Assembly: GCF_003053845.1 (NCBI RefSeq)
Contig: NZ_QAYG01000014.1
Location: forward strand, 1-64,000
DNA length: 64,000 nucleotides
Direction: 5' to 3'
Source of the DNA: Breoghania corrubedonensis
GTDB taxonomy: Bacteria; Pseudomonadota; Alphaproteobacteria; Rhizobiales; Stappiaceae
A model generated the notes under the pieces. That model was not told the origin of the DNA. It saw only the letters and a program-made list of their open reading frames with translations, and did not search any database. Below, piece by piece: positions 26,066-36,250 of this stretch (position 1 is the first letter of the stretch; each line of letters opens with the position of its first letter). Position numbers and translations under genes: made by a program.

Positions 26066-27375
26066 GCGTTGAACTGCTAACCCTGCTCTTCTTCGGCTCG
26101 CTTCTCTTTTTCGTCCTTCTCGGCACCCCGCTCGCCTTTGTTCTCGGCGGCGTGTCGGTCGTCTTCCTGTGGTTCGAGATGGGGCCGATCGGCTTCTACC
26201 TCCTGTCTTCGAAGATGTGGGAGACCATGTCGAACCCCACACTGATGGCGATCCCGCTCTTCGTCTACATGGCGACGTTGCTGGAAAAATCCGGGGTGGC
26301 CGGCGACCTCTACGACATGATGCACCAGTGGTGGGGGGGCGTGCGCGGCGGCCTTGCCATCGGCACCGTGATGATCTGCGTCATCTTCGCGGCCATGTCG
26401 GGCATATCGGGCGCAGCGGTGGTGACGATGGGAACCATCGCCTTGCCCAAGATGCTGGAACGCGGTTACGACAAGAAGCTCGCGCTCGGAGCAATCAACG
26501 CCGGTGGCGGTTGGGGCATCCTCATTCCGCCGTCGATCCTGATGGTGCTCTATTCGCTTCTGACCGAGGTCTCGGTAGGCAGGTTGTTCGCCGCCGGTAT
26601 CGGGCCGGGCGTTCTGCTCTTCGTGCTGGTGTGCGTCTATATTCTCGCGCGCTGCCTTGTTCAACCCGAACTCGCCCCGGCGCTGCCGCGCGAGCTTCGG
26701 TCCGATTGGGGCTCAAAACTGCGATCACTCAGGGCCGTGATCCTGCCGATCCTGATCGTTCTTTCCGTTTTGGGAGCTATCTTCGGCGGGTTTGCCACGC
26801 CGACCGAGGCGGCTGCGATCGGCGTCTTCGGGGCGATGGTCGCTACCGCCGTCAACCGGCAGCTCTCCCGCGCAGTTCTGATGGATTCGGCGGTTTCAAC
26901 CCTTCAGTTGACGACGCTCATCATGTGGATCCTGTTCGCCGCGCACGCCTTCTCCACCGCCTATACCGCACTCGGCGCGCAGAGCCTGATCCAGGACCTG
27001 ATGAGCAATCTTCCAGGCGGGAAATGGGGCGCGCTGCTGATGATGCTGGGCACCCTCTTCATCCTGGGCATGGTGCTCGATCCGGTGGGGATCATGCTGA
27101 TCACGCTTCCGGTCTTCCTGCCCATCGTCAGGCTTCACGGCTTCGATCCGGTCTGGTTCGGAATCCTCTTCATCATCATGATGGAGGTCGGCTACATGAC
27201 GCCGCCCTTCGGATTCAACCTGTTCTACCTGCGCGGCGTCGCACCTCCCGGCGTGACGATGGGAGACATCTACAGCTCGGTCGTGCCCTATGTCCTGGTC
27301 ACGCTTCTGGGTGTGGCGTTGATTATCGTCTTCCCGGCGATCGCACTCTACCTGCCGGGGCTGTTCTTCCCCTGA
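26062..27375 (+). CDS. TRAP transporter large permease, DctM family
   Basis: A 437-residue permease with about twelve helices. Family features include LLGTPLAFVLGGVSVVFL, AAMSGISGAAVVTMGTIALPKM, GAINAGGGWGILIPPSILMVLY and the C-terminal PPFGFNLFYLRG. It is the ion-coupled transport subunit of the DctPQM system. It ends at a bidirectional terminator shared with the converging CoA ligase gene. Confidence 0.9.
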   Translation: MSVELLTLLFFGSLLFFVLLGTPLAFVLGGVSVVFLWFEMGPIGFYLLSSKMWETMSNPTLMAIPLFVYMATLLEKSGVAGDLYDMMHQWWGGVRGGLAIGTVMICVIFAAMSGISGAAVVTMGTIALPKMLERGYDKKLALGAINAGGGWGILIPPSILMVLYSLLTEVSVGRLFAAGIGPGVLLFVLVCVYILARCLVQPELAPALPRELRSDWGSKLRSLRAVILPILIVLSVLGAIFGGFATPTEAAAIGVFGAMVATAVNRQLSRAVLMDSAVSTLQLTTLIMWILFAAHAFSTAYTALGAQSLIQDLMSNLPGGKWGALLMMLGTLFILGMVLDPVGIMLITLPVFLPIVRLHGFDPVWFGILFIIMMEVGYMTPPFGFNLFYLRGVAPPGVTMGDIYSSVVPYVLVTLLGVALIIVFPAIALYLPGLFFP

Positions 27376-27384
27376 GGCCCATCG

Positions 27385-27420
27385 GGCTGTGGCAAGCGAG
27401 CACTCTTGCTTGCCGCAGCC
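27385..27420. terminator. Bidirectional terminator between converging operons
   Basis: GGCTGTGGCAAGC (27385-27397) pairs with GCTTGCCGCAGCC (27408-27420), with one G-T wobble. The 71-bp gap between the TRAP permease stop and the CoA ligase stop holds nothing else. No strong T-run is present on either side. Confidence 0.7.
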
Positions 27421-27445
27421 CTCCAAGGGAGCGCGGCGAGGCGGT

Positions 27446-29113
27446 TTAACCGACCTCGCCAAACGTCTCCTGCGCCTGTTCGGCAAGCTGCTTCCACTGC
27501 AGCTTGCCGCTGGCGTTGCGCGGTAGCGTGTCAACGAAGACCACTTTGCGCGGCACCTTGTAGACCGCCATTTCCTTGCGGCACCAGGCGATCAGGTCTT
27601 CTTCGCTCACCTCTTCGCGCAGCACCACATAGGCCATCACGCTTTCGCCCCGACGTATGTCGCGATAGCCGACGACGCAGATTTCGGCGATGGCGGGATG
27701 ATCGTGGAGGATCGCTTCGACCTCAGTCGGCCAGACCTTGAAGCCGGACGCATTGATCATCCGCTTCATGCGATCCACGATATAGAAATAGCCCTCTTCG
27801 TCGTAACGGCCGATATCGCCGGTACGCAGAAACGGCTTGCCATCCAGCTCGATGAACGCGGCCTTTGTCGCCTCCGGCTTGTTCCAGTATCCCAGAAAGA
27901 CCTGGGGAGCGGAGACGATGATCTCGCCGACGTCTCCAACCCCGAGTTCATCGCCCGTCTCGGGATCGATGATGCGGCTATCAACGTCGAAAACCGGAAT
28001 TCCAAGGCACTGCCGGCGGGGCCGGTCGACCGGATTGATATGCGTGGCGGCGATTGTTTCCGACATGCCGTACCCCTCGATATAGTCGAGGCCCGTCAGT
28101 TCCTTGAGCCGCTTTGCGATCGGCGCGGGCATGGCTGCACCGCCACCACCGACGACACGCAGGCTGGAGAGATCCGAGGCATCTATCTCGGGATCGTTGA
28201 GAAGATCGATCACCATCGTAGTGATGCAGCGCCAGCGCGCAATACCGTGACGTTTAATCAGCTTCGCCGCTACCCGCCGGTCCCAGCGTGTCATCAGCAC
28301 GATCGTATCGCCGGTAAGGATCGGGCAATTCATCGACGCCTGCATGCCAGTGACATGAAAGAGCGGCAGCACCGAAAGAGACGGAAATCCGGTCCCCTGC
28401 GGGTTCCATACAATCCCCCCGACACAGGTCGTCATGACCGTGCGATGGCTGTGCATGCACCCCTTCTGCTGTCCGGTCGTGCCTGACGAATAGGGTATGA
28501 CGGCCAGATCGTCTGCCCCGGTCGCAAGCGGCCCCGGAGAAAGACGCATCGCTTCCGCAACCGGCCAGCCGATCGCCCCGGGCAGCCCGTAGTCGTCGCG
28601 GCCGCGGCATTCCAGTCCCGCAGGCAAGGGAATGTCCGGGGCCCGTCCCGCCTTGTCGGCATAAGCCGCGACCAGGACACGATCGAGCAGCTTTTCGCGG
28701 AGGAAATGCGCGATATGTTCCAGCAGCTCCTGCCCCGTCAGCGCGACTCTTGCCCCGGTATCGCGGATCAGGTGATCCAGCTCGTGCTCGCGGTTCATCG
28801 GGTTGACGGGAACGACCACCGCATTGGCGCGCAAGATGGCATAATAGCCAATGATGAAATGCGGGCTGTTCTGCATGAACAGCAGCACACGATCGCCCTT
28901 GGCGACGCCCGCCCCGTGTTGCAGCCAGCCCGCGATCCTCAATACGGCGGTGTGGAGTTCCGCAAAGGTGATGTCCACGCCATGGTAGTGGATCGCCACC
29001 TTGTCCGGTTGCGCCTCGGCCGTGAGGCGCAGGTTCTCGGATAGATTGCGTTCCGGCACCTCGATATGATGCGGGATGCCAGAGGGCCAGATCCCCATGT
29101 GGCGGTCAAACAT
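27446..29113 (-). CDS. AMP-forming acyl-CoA ligase (FadD-like)
   Basis: This 555-residue ANL-superfamily enzyme has the AMP motif IPYSSGTTGQQKG, the GYGMSE motif, a TGDIGRYDEEGYFYIVDR hinge region, and the catalytic lysine in NASGKLQWK near the C-terminus. It activates a carboxylic acid to its CoA thioester, the entry step of the pathway. The start at ATG 29113 has GGGGAGGA upstream; the longer frame to 29263 is not supported. It is the last gene of the ten-gene minus-strand operon. Chain length and structure of the substrate cannot be read from the sequence. Confidence 0.92.
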   Translation of the reverse strand: MFDRHMGIWPSGIPHHIEVPERNLSENLRLTAEAQPDKVAIHYHGVDITFAELHTAVLRIAGWLQHGAGVAKGDRVLLFMQNSPHFIIGYYAILRANAVVVPVNPMNREHELDHLIRDTGARVALTGQELLEHIAHFLREKLLDRVLVAAYADKAGRAPDIPLPAGLECRGRDDYGLPGAIGWPVAEAMRLSPGPLATGADDLAVIPYSSGTTGQQKGCMHSHRTVMTTCVGGIVWNPQGTGFPSLSVLPLFHVTGMQASMNCPILTGDTIVLMTRWDRRVAAKLIKRHGIARWRCITTMVIDLLNDPEIDASDLSSLRVVGGGGAAMPAPIAKRLKELTGLDYIEGYGMSETIAATHINPVDRPRRQCLGIPVFDVDSRIIDPETGDELGVGDVGEIIVSAPQVFLGYWNKPEATKAAFIELDGKPFLRTGDIGRYDEEGYFYIVDRMKRMINASGFKVWPTEVEAILHDHPAIAEICVVGYRDIRRGESVMAYVVLREEVSEEDLIAWCRKEMAVYKVPRKVVFVDTLPRNASGKLQWKQLAEQAQETFGEVG

Positions 29114-29305
29114 CGGTATCCTCCCCTTTTTTTTATCTCGGCCTTTTTTATAAGCCGGCCTCCAGACGCCTCTCCGGCCAAGGCCGCACGCACCCCCACA
29201 AAAGGCTCCGTGCGGTTCGGGAAGGCGGCAACAGCCGCCCACCCCCACGCCATGTTGCCGCATCAGTCCTCCCCTGAAGCGGCCCGACGCCTTACACTGG
29301 AGGCC

Positions 29306-29746
29306 TCAACCTTGTGTGGCAGCTCCCTTGCGGTATCGGAAAACCGCATTTCCCTGAGCCAGAATCTCGCCCGTCTCATCGCTTATGCGGCCTTCGGCGA
29401 AATAGGTGGAGTTGCCACCTCCTGTCCGCCAGCCTTCGGCGATCAGGATGCTTCCCTTCGGACGAGACAGATAGTTCGTGGTCAGCGACAGCGTGATCGC
29501 AGTTCGCCGCTTCTCCAGATCGCCGGTGTAGCAACCGGCATACCCCATCACCGTATCCAGCATCGCCGCATAGATACCGCCATGCGGGATCCCGTGCCTG
29601 TTGTTGAAGGTTTCGCGCAAGGGCAACTCGAACCGTGCCCAGTTCTCTTTCCAGCCTGTCATCCCAAATCCCAGCAATTGCTGAAACGGATAGGCGGGTT
29701 CTTCGATAAGCGGGATATCCGTCAAACTGTCCATTACGTCTTGCAA
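29306..29746 (-). CDS. Hotdog-fold acyl-CoA thioesterase (PaaI-like)
   Basis: A 146-residue hotdog protein with the PaaI-family pattern NNRHGIPHGGIYAAMLDTVMGYA, where the H-G-G-x8-D segment supplies the catalytic Asp, and a later LTTNYLSRPKGS strand. It probably releases CoA from dead-end intermediates to keep free CoA available during degradation of the pathway substrate. ATG 29734 is an alternative start 12 bp downstream. It lies between the acyl-CoA dehydrogenase pair and the CoA ligase in the same operon. Confidence 0.85.
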   Translation of the reverse strand: MQDVMDSLTDIPLIEEPAYPFQQLLGFGMTGWKENWARFELPLRETFNNRHGIPHGGIYAAMLDTVMGYAGCYTGDLEKRRTAITLSLTTNYLSRPKGSILIAEGWRTGGGNSTYFAEGRISDETGEILAQGNAVFRYRKGAATQG

Positions 29747-29775
29747 TCCATCATGTCTCGTTCTTCGTTTTTCTT

Positions 29776-30849
29776 TCAGGCGGCGGCATAGCGGCGGATG
29801 ATTTCACCCTCGCACTGATCGGTGTCACCAAGCTGATGATCGATCATGACAAGACGCTTGGCATAATGCGAGGATGCATATTCCCAGGTCATGGCGATGC
29901 CACCCTGCATCTGGATCGTCTCCTCCGCGACCAGGCGCGCAACCCGGCCGATCAGGCCTTTGGCCATGGCCGAACGCGGCATCGCCTCGTCGGAGCCCAA
30001 AGCAGCGGCAAGGCTGATGGTGATCGAACGGGCCTGTTCTATTTCGGCCAGAAGATCCACCGCCCGATGCTGCAAGGCCTGAAACTTGCCGATCGCGGTG
30101 CCGAATTGCTTGCGCGTCCTGAGATAGTCCAGCAGCAGCGTATAGGCGACATCCATCGCCCCCACGGCTTCCGCGCAGAGCGCCAGCCGCCCGGCGGCGA
30201 ACATGTCGTCGAGAGCCTTGCCCGCATCCTCGATCAGCAGCGTGGCCGGCGTCGCATCGAACACGACCTCCGCCGCGCCACCGCCGTCGATCATGCCATA
30301 GCTGGTGAGCGCCGCGCTCTTGGCCTCGACCGAGAATACGGCGGGCCGCCCATCCAACATGGCCGCCACGAGCAGGACGTCGGTGACATGCCCGCCATAG
30401 ACCGCTGTCTTGCGGCCCTCCAGCGCATACCCCTCACCCGACCGCGTAGCAGATGCGATCATGAAGGCGGGGTCATAAGGCTCGTCCAGTTCCGATATAG
30501 CCACGGCATAACGCACCGAGCCATCGATGAGGTCCTGCTGGTCGGCGCCGGCGGCCAACAAAAGACGGCTGGCCAGCAGCGTGCCCAGGAACGGTTCCGG
30601 GCAAAGCGCCCGTCCCAGTTCCTCAAACACCACCGCGATATCGAAGCCAGTACCGCCGTAGCCACCATGTGCCTCGTCAACCAAAGCGCCGGGAATGCCG
30701 AGTTCAGCCATTTCCGACCAACATTGCGGGCTATGGAAGGGCGCTGAATAGGCGATCTCGTTGCGCTTCTCGATGACGCAATTGGCGGACAGATAGCGCC
30801 GCAGCGTATCCGACAGCATCTGCCGGTCTTCGGTCAGATCGAAATTCAT
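29776..30849 (-). CDS. Acyl-CoA dehydrogenase, small subunit-like partner
   Basis: The 357-residue flavoprotein is shorter than the usual 380-400. N-terminal FDLTEDRQMLSDTLRRYL, LGIPGALVDEAHGGYGGTGFD and the C-terminal IQMQGGIAMTWEYASSHYAKRL identify the family, and the Glu in TWEY sits where the catalytic base is usual. It begins 3 bp after another acyl-CoA dehydrogenase gene. Adjacent unequal dehydrogenase genes often encode alpha2-beta2 heterotetramers for branched or cyclic acyl-CoAs, as in steroid side-chain degradation; that is inference here. Confidence 0.88.
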   Translation of the reverse strand: MNFDLTEDRQMLSDTLRRYLSANCVIEKRNEIAYSAPFHSPQCWSEMAELGIPGALVDEAHGGYGGTGFDIAVVFEELGRALCPEPFLGTLLASRLLLAAGADQQDLIDGSVRYAVAISELDEPYDPAFMIASATRSGEGYALEGRKTAVYGGHVTDVLLVAAMLDGRPAVFSVEAKSAALTSYGMIDGGGAAEVVFDATPATLLIEDAGKALDDMFAAGRLALCAEAVGAMDVAYTLLLDYLRTRKQFGTAIGKFQALQHRAVDLLAEIEQARSITISLAAALGSDEAMPRSAMAKGLIGRVARLVAEETIQMQGGIAMTWEYASSHYAKRLVMIDHQLGDTDQCEGEIIRRYAAA

Positions 30850-30852
30850 GGC

Positions 30853-32040
30853 CTACAGCTCCAGCATCGTCTTGGTCAGAATGTTGCGTTGGATCTCGTT
30901 CGATCCGCCGAAGATCGAGGTCTTGCGATTGTTGAAATAGACAGCCGCGTTGGCGTCGGTATCCTTCGGCCCCATCACAAGATTGCCATCGATGACGTGA
31001 CCGGGAAACGGAGCGGCCAACGGACCAAGCGCACGACGGGCGAGATCCCTGAGTTCCTGGTTGATCACAGTACCCTTGATCTTGAGGATCGAGGTTTCGG
31101 GGCCCGGCTGCCCGTGCTTCTGCGCCGTAAACAGCATACGCAGGTTGGTGATCTTCATCGCCTCCAGATCGCTCTCCACCCGGGCGATGCGGACCGCGAA
31201 GAGCGGATCCTCGATCAACGGCTTGCCGCGCCGCTTGAGGGAGCGCGCCAACGCCTTGACCTCTTCGAGCGCCTGCATCGAAATGCCGACGCCCGCGATG
31301 TTGGTGCGCTCGTGGGTCAGCAGGTACTTGGCGATGGTCCAGCCCTTGTTCTCCTCGCCGACGAGGTTCGACACGGGCACGCGCACATCCGAGAAGAAAA
31401 CCTCGTTCACCTCGTGACCGCCCTCGATCAGCCGGATCGGACGGACCTCGATGCCGGGCGTGTCGATGTCCATCAGCAGGAAACTGATCCCCTCCTGCGG
31501 CTTGCCATCGAATTTCGTGCGCACGAGGCAGAAGATCCGGTTGGCGTGCTGGCCGAGCGTGGTCCACGTCTTCTGCCCGTTGACGACGTAATGATCTCCG
31601 TCGCGTTCGGCGCGGGTCTTGAGGCTGGCGAGGTCGGATCCCGCTCCGGGCTCCGAATAGCCCTGCGCCCACCAGTCCTCGCCCGACAGGATCCTCGGCA
31701 GGATGTCCTGCTTCTGTGCATCGCTACCGAATTTCTGAATGACAGGCCCGAGCATATGCGGACCAAAGGCGACGATGCGGGGCGCATAGGCGCGAGAACA
31801 TTCGACATCGAAGATGTAGCGCTCCACCGGCGTCCATCCCGGCCCGCCATATTCCTTCGGCCAGGTGGTACCGAGCCATCCCTTGCGGCCCAGGATTTCA
31901 TGCCATTCCTGGTAGATCTCGCGCGGCAGTTCCACCCCTGAGCGCACGGCGGCCGAGATGTGATCGGGCAGTTCGGCCTCGAGAAATGCCCGCACTTCCG
32001 CGCGAAACGTTTCCTCTTGCGGCGAATAGGTGAGATCCAT
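30853..32040 (-). CDS. Acyl-CoA dehydrogenase, large partner
   Basis: A 395-residue acyl-CoA dehydrogenase: WPKEYGGPGWTPVERYIF, the FAD-contacting YSEPGAGSDLASLKTRAE, NGQKTWTT, and C-terminal FGGSNEIQRNILTKTMLEL. It forms an alpha-beta double bond in an acyl-CoA and passes electrons to ETF. The 3-bp spacing to the smaller dehydrogenase suggests that both make one enzyme. Upstream neighbours are a thiolase and SDRs of the same operon. Confidence 0.92.
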   Translation of the reverse strand: MDLTYSPQEETFRAEVRAFLEAELPDHISAAVRSGVELPREIYQEWHEILGRKGWLGTTWPKEYGGPGWTPVERYIFDVECSRAYAPRIVAFGPHMLGPVIQKFGSDAQKQDILPRILSGEDWWAQGYSEPGAGSDLASLKTRAERDGDHYVVNGQKTWTTLGQHANRIFCLVRTKFDGKPQEGISFLLMDIDTPGIEVRPIRLIEGGHEVNEVFFSDVRVPVSNLVGEENKGWTIAKYLLTHERTNIAGVGISMQALEEVKALARSLKRRGKPLIEDPLFAVRIARVESDLEAMKITNLRMLFTAQKHGQPGPETSILKIKGTVINQELRDLARRALGPLAAPFPGHVIDGNLVMGPKDTDANAAVYFNNRKTSIFGGSNEIQRNILTKTMLEL

Positions 32041-32106
32041 GAACAGATCCTCGTGATTTCGTTTCTGAAGCGGCCACTTGCGGGCCGTTTGGCGACAATT
32101 TCCCGC

Positions 32107-33309
32107 TTAAAGGACCTCGAACAGGCCCGCAGCCCCCATGCCACCGCCCACACACATGGTCACGACGATGTATCTGGCGGCACGCCGCTTGCCCTCGATG
32201 AGCGCATGCCCGACCATCCGCGCGCCCGACATGCCATAGGGGTGGCCGATCGAGATCGCGCCGCCATTGACGTTGAGCCGATCATCGGGAATGCCAAGCG
32301 TCTTTGCCGAGTAGAGAACCTGACAGGCGAACGCCTCGTTGAGTTCCCACAGGCCGACATCGTCCATCGTCAGCCCATGCACCTTGAGAAGCTTCGGCAC
32401 GGCATGAACCGGGCCGATGCCCATTTCGTCGGGATCGAGGCCAGCAGCCATGACTCCGACATAGCGGCCGAGCGGGGCGAGCCCGCGACGACTCGCTTCG
32501 CCGGCCTCCATGATCACGCACGCCGATGCGCCATCGGACAATTGCGAAGCATTGCCGGCAGTGACGAACCTTCCCTCCTGTATCCGGAGGCCGTCCTTGA
32601 ACACCGGCTTCAGAGCAGCCAGATCCTCAAGCGTCGTCTGCGGGCGGTTTCCCTCGTCCTTTTCAAGCGTGACTTCGTGATAGGAGACGTCCTTCGTCGC
32701 CTTGTCGACCACCGCCTTGGTGACGGTCATCGGAACGATCTCGGCATCGAACCGGCGGGCCGCCTGCGCCTCGGCGGTACGCTGCTGAGAACGCAGGGCG
32801 TATTCGTCCTGCTCCGCACGGCTGACGCCATAGCGATCCGCGACGATCTCGGCGGTTTCCAGCATCGACATGTAGAGGTCCGGCCGGTGCGCCTCGATCC
32901 ACGGATCGGCACGGTGATCGGTGCGATAATTCTGGTTCTGCACGAGCGAGATGGACTCGACACCGCCACCGACGGCGATCTGCATGCCGTCATGCACCAC
33001 CTGCTTTGCGGCAGTGGCGATCGCCATCAGGCCACTTGCGCATTGCCGGTCGATCGACATTCCGGCGACGGACGTGGGCAAGCCCGCACGCACCGCCGCC
33101 TGACGGCCGATATTCCCCCCGGTCGAGCCCTGCTGGATCGCGCAGCCGATGATACAGTCCTCGATCTCAGGCCCTTCAAGCCCGGCCCGCGAAACCGCGT
33201 GGCCCACGGCGTGCCCGATCAGGGCCTGCGCCTGGGTGTTGTTGAAGGCGCCGCGATAGGCCTTGCCGATGGGCGTTCGTGCCGTCGATACGATCACTGA
33301 GTCGCGCAA
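32107..33309 (-). CDS. Thiolase (acetyl-CoA C-acyltransferase)
   Basis: The 400-residue thiolase has the nucleophilic Cys in [16 protein letters not shown] (about residue 90), the [18 protein letters not shown] motif with the catalytic His, and the C-terminal Cys in [17 protein letters not shown]. It cleaves beta-ketoacyl-CoA with CoA to release acetyl-CoA or propionyl-CoA. It is the terminal beta-oxidation step within this operon. Confidence 0.94.
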   Translation of the reverse strand: MRDSVIVSTARTPIGKAYRGAFNNTQAQALIGHAVGHAVSRAGLEGPEIEDCIIGCAIQQGSTGGNIGRQAAVRAGLPTSVAGMSIDRQCASGLMAIATAAKQVVHDGMQIAVGGGVESISLVQNQNYRTDHRADPWIEAHRPDLYMSMLETAEIVADRYGVSRAEQDEYALRSQQRTAEAQAARRFDAEIVPMTVTKAVVDKATKDVSYHEVTLEKDEGNRPQTTLEDLAALKPVFKDGLRIQEGRFVTAGNASQLSDGASACVIMEAGEASRRGLAPLGRYVGVMAAGLDPDEMGIGPVHAVPKLLKVHGLTMDDVGLWELNEAFACQVLYSAKTLGIPDDRLNVNGGAISIGHPYGMSGARMVGHALIEGKRRAARYIVVTMCVGGGMGAAGLFEVL

Positions 33310-33353
33310 TTTCCGTTCTCCTCCCTGAAATCCTTCCCGGGCGTTCCTGATCT

Positions 33354-34130
33354 TCAGGCATCCGCCGGTGTGTTGTATGTCCGGTTGAGCTTCCGCATTC
33401 CGCCGATCCAGCGGTCGGTATCGTCAGCCCTGCGGCGCATGTAGTCGCGAACCTGCGGATGCGGCAGCACGAGAAAGCGGCCCTCCTCCACGGCGCGGAT
33501 ACCGGCTGCCGCGACCTCTTCCGCCGTCATCATGCCATCGACACTCGCCACGCTGTCCTCCCTGCCCGCGGTCATGTCGGTGCGCACGGCCTGCGGACAC
33601 AGCAAACTCACCCTGATGCCATCGTCGCCATGGGTCAGTGCCATCCATTCGGCCACCGCAACCGCACCATGCTTGGTCACCGCATAGGGCGCAGAGCCGA
33701 CCTGGCTCAACAATCCCGCGGCCGACGCCGTGATCAACACATGGCCTTCGCCGCGCGCCGCCATGCGGGGCACCAGATGCCGGGCCGTCCAGACATGAGC
33801 CATGACATTGATCTTCCAGATCCGCTCCCAGTCGGCATTGGCAATCTCGAAGCCGCCACGCAGGATGATCCCGGCATTGCCGCAAAAGAGGCCGATCGGC
33901 CCGATCTCGTCTTCGGTGCGGGCAATGAGCGCGGAGATCTCGTCCTCGCGAGCGACATCGACGCGCCAGCCCGTTCCGCCGACCTCGCTGGCCGTACGCC
34001 GTGCGCCTTCACCATCAATATCGGCGACGACGACATGGCTTGCCCCAGCCTCGGCTGCGGCGTGAGCCAGGGCGTGGCCGATACCGCCCGCACCTCCCGT
34101 CACCACAACGATGCGACCCGAAACCTCCAT
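33354..34130 (-). CDS. Short-chain dehydrogenase/reductase
   Basis: A 258-residue classical SDR with TGGAGGIG cofactor motif, the acidic residue of VVADIDGEG that favours NAD, NAG and YAVTK. I use ATG 34130, four bases after the preceding gene's stop, because a longer frame to 34160 would overlap that gene. It lies in the beta-oxidation operon, so a 3-hydroxy or other hydroxyacyl-CoA or an alcohol substrate is likely. Confidence 0.88.
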   Translation of the reverse strand: MEVSGRIVVVTGGAGGIGHALAHAAAEAGASHVVVADIDGEGARRTASEVGGTGWRVDVAREDEISALIARTEDEIGPIGLFCGNAGIILRGGFEIANADWERIWKINVMAHVWTARHLVPRMAARGEGHVLITASAAGLLSQVGSAPYAVTKHGAVAVAEWMALTHGDDGIRVSLLCPQAVRTDMTAGREDSVASVDGMMTAEEVAAAGIRAVEEGRFLVLPHPQVRDYMRRRADDTDRWIGGMRKLNRTYNTPADA

Positions 34131-34134
34131 GGCG

Positions 34135-34908
34135 TCAGGTCCACATGGCCGTGCCGCCACAAACGGTCAGTGCCTGACCGGTCATGTAGCTGCTGGCGTC
34201 GGAGGCGAGATAGGTGGCAATGCCGGCGAAATCCTCAGGCTCGCCGAACCGGCGCAACGGGATCTGGCTTGTGGCGCGCTCGGCGGCTTCCGGATTGTCC
34301 CACAGCGCACGGGCGAAATCGGTGCGCACCACCCCCGGACAGATTGCGTTGGCGCGAATGCCGTGCGGGCCAAACTCCAGCGCGAGATTGCGCACGAGCC
34401 CCAGCAGGGTCAGTTTCGAAGTTCCATACCACCCGAGCGTCGGTGACGGCTTGAACGCGCCGATGGAAGACGTGAAGATCAGCGAGCCCCGGCCCTTCTC
34501 GATCATGTCCGGCACGACCAAGCGCGCGAGCCACAGATTGGCCTGCACATTGGTCGTCACGATCTTCTCAAACGCATCATCGGGAATTTCGGAGATCGGG
34601 CCGTAATGGGGGTTCACACCGGCATTGCCGATCACGATGTCGATCGGGCCGGCGAGGTCGTGCGTGCGTGCGATCAGGGTTTCAAGATCGCCCTTGCGAC
34701 CCGCATTGGCGGCCACCGCGTGGACACGGCTGGCCCCGACCGCAGCATTGATATCGCTCGCAGCGGCATCAAGCTGGTCCTGCTTGCGCGACGAGATGAC
34801 GACGGTCGCGCCATGGGCGGCCAGCGCATGCGCCATGACCTTGCCCATGCCCTTCGAGGCACCGGTCAAGACAGCCACCCGGCCCGTGAGATCGAACAGG
34901 TCTTTCAT
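34135..34908 (-). CDS. Short-chain dehydrogenase/reductase (FabG-like)
   Basis: The 257-residue SDR has TGASKGMG, NAGVNPHYGPI, SSIGAFKP...YGTSK and a C-terminal YMTGQALTVCGG typical of FabG-like enzymes. ATG 34908 is used; its stop lies 4 bp before the next SDR and its start immediately follows the ACAD11-like gene stop. SSRK after the second strand suggests NADP preference. Substrate unknown; oxidation of a hydroxyacyl-CoA would fit. Confidence 0.9.
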   Translation of the reverse strand: MKDLFDLTGRVAVLTGASKGMGKVMAHALAAHGATVVISSRKQDQLDAAASDINAAVGASRVHAVAANAGRKGDLETLIARTHDLAGPIDIVIGNAGVNPHYGPISEIPDDAFEKIVTTNVQANLWLARLVVPDMIEKGRGSLIFTSSIGAFKPSPTLGWYGTSKLTLLGLVRNLALEFGPHGIRANAICPGVVRTDFARALWDNPEAAERATSQIPLRRFGEPEDFAGIATYLASDASSYMTGQALTVCGGTAMWT

Positions 34909-34909
34909 C

Positions 34910-36220
34910 TCAGGGTCCTTCGAAAACATGGTTCTGCGAGCGCTTGGCCACGATCTGCCGGCGGGTATTGGAAGCCTCGAAGGCCTTTCGCTCGGCACGC
35001 GCGACAACCGCGTGGTGCACCTCGTCCGGACCATCGGCCAGACGGATGGTACGCTGCTTCATGTACATGTCGGGCAGATCCGTCCATTGGCTGAGACCGG
35101 TCGCACCGTGCATCTGCATGGCCTCGTCGATGATCTTGCACGCCTTTTCGGGCACCATCGCCTTGATCATCGATACCCAGACGCGGGCTTCCTTGTTGCC
35201 GAGCACGTCCATCGCACGGGCTGCCTTCAAGACCATCAGCCGGCAGGCCTCGATCTCGATCCGCGCGCGGCTGATCGTTTCCATGTTCTTGCCGAGATCG
35301 ATGATCTTGCGGCCGAAGGCCTCACGGGAAAGTCCGCGCGCGATCATCATGTCGAGCGCCTTTTCCGCCGAACCGATCGAGCGCATGCAATGATGGATGC
35401 GGCCGGGGCCCAGGCGCAGCTGACTGATCTCGAAACCGCGCCCCTCGCCCCACAGGATGTTCTCCTCCGGCACACGCACGTTGGTGAAGCGGATGTGCAT
35501 GTGACCGTGCGGGGCGTGATCCTGACCGAAGACATGCATGGGACCGACGATCTCCACGCCCGGCGTGTCGATCGGCACCAGGATCTGGCTCTGCTGGCGG
35601 AAAGTCTCAGCCTCCGGCGACGTCTTGACCATGACGATCATGATCTTGCAACGCGGATCGCCGGCGCCTGAGATGTAATATTTCTCGCCGTTGATGACCC
35701 ATTCGCCGCTTTCAAGAACGGCCGTGGTGGAGATATTGCGCGCATCCGAGGAGGCGACGTCCGGCTCGGTCATGGCGAAGGCAGAACGGATCTCGCCGTT
35801 GAGCAGGGGCTTCAGCCACCTCTCCTTCTGTTCCTGAGTGCCGACCCGTTCCAGTACCTCCATGTTGCCGGTGTCGGGCGCCGAGCAGTTGAGCGTTTCG
35901 GACGCCAGCGGGTTCTTGCCGAGCTCAAAGGCGATATAGGCATAATCCAGATTGGAAAGCCCCTCACCGGTGTCCGCGTTCGGCAGGAAGAAGTTCCACA
36001 AACCTTCCTTCTTCGCGCGCGCCTTGAGATCGCCCAGGATCTCGAGCTGTCCTGGAGCATAGGAAAACCGGTCGGTCCGGGTTTGGCCCAGCCTCTCGTA
36101 TTCCTCATAGGCCGGATCGCAGAAATCGCGGACGTGGGCGATCACCTTGTCCAGCAGCGGGCGGGCCGCCTCAGACATGGCGAGATTGTTCAGTTCGGCG
36201 GGCAACTCTGCCGAGTTCAT
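34910..36220 (-). CDS. ACAD11-like acyl-CoA dehydrogenase
   Basis: This 436-residue dehydrogenase matches the ACAD10/ACAD11 subfamily rather than ordinary FadE. Key segments are AMTEPDVASSDARNISTTA, FGQDHAPHGHMHIRF, GPGRIHHCMRSIGSAEKALD, and MYMKQRTIRLADGPDEVH. Human ACAD11 and bacterial LvaC act with an APH-fold kinase on 4-hydroxyacyl-CoAs, converting the 4-phospho intermediate. An APH-type kinase gene lies nearby at 39621-40709. ATG 36220 is preferred over the adjacent ATG 36223 because of better spacing to GGAG. Confidence 0.88.
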   Translation of the reverse strand: MNSAELPAELNNLAMSEAARPLLDKVIAHVRDFCDPAYEEYERLGQTRTDRFSYAPGQLEILGDLKARAKKEGLWNFFLPNADTGEGLSNLDYAYIAFELGKNPLASETLNCSAPDTGNMEVLERVGTQEQKERWLKPLLNGEIRSAFAMTEPDVASSDARNISTTAVLESGEWVINGEKYYISGAGDPRCKIMIVMVKTSPEAETFRQQSQILVPIDTPGVEIVGPMHVFGQDHAPHGHMHIRFTNVRVPEENILWGEGRGFEISQLRLGPGRIHHCMRSIGSAEKALDMMIARGLSREAFGRKIIDLGKNMETISRARIEIEACRLMVLKAARAMDVLGNKEARVWVSMIKAMVPEKACKIIDEAMQMHGATGLSQWTDLPDMYMKQRTIRLADGPDEVHHAVVARAERKAFEASNTRRQIVAKRSQNHVFEGP

Positions 36221-36250
36221 CATTGCTCCTCCCTCATGAACAGACCGAGA

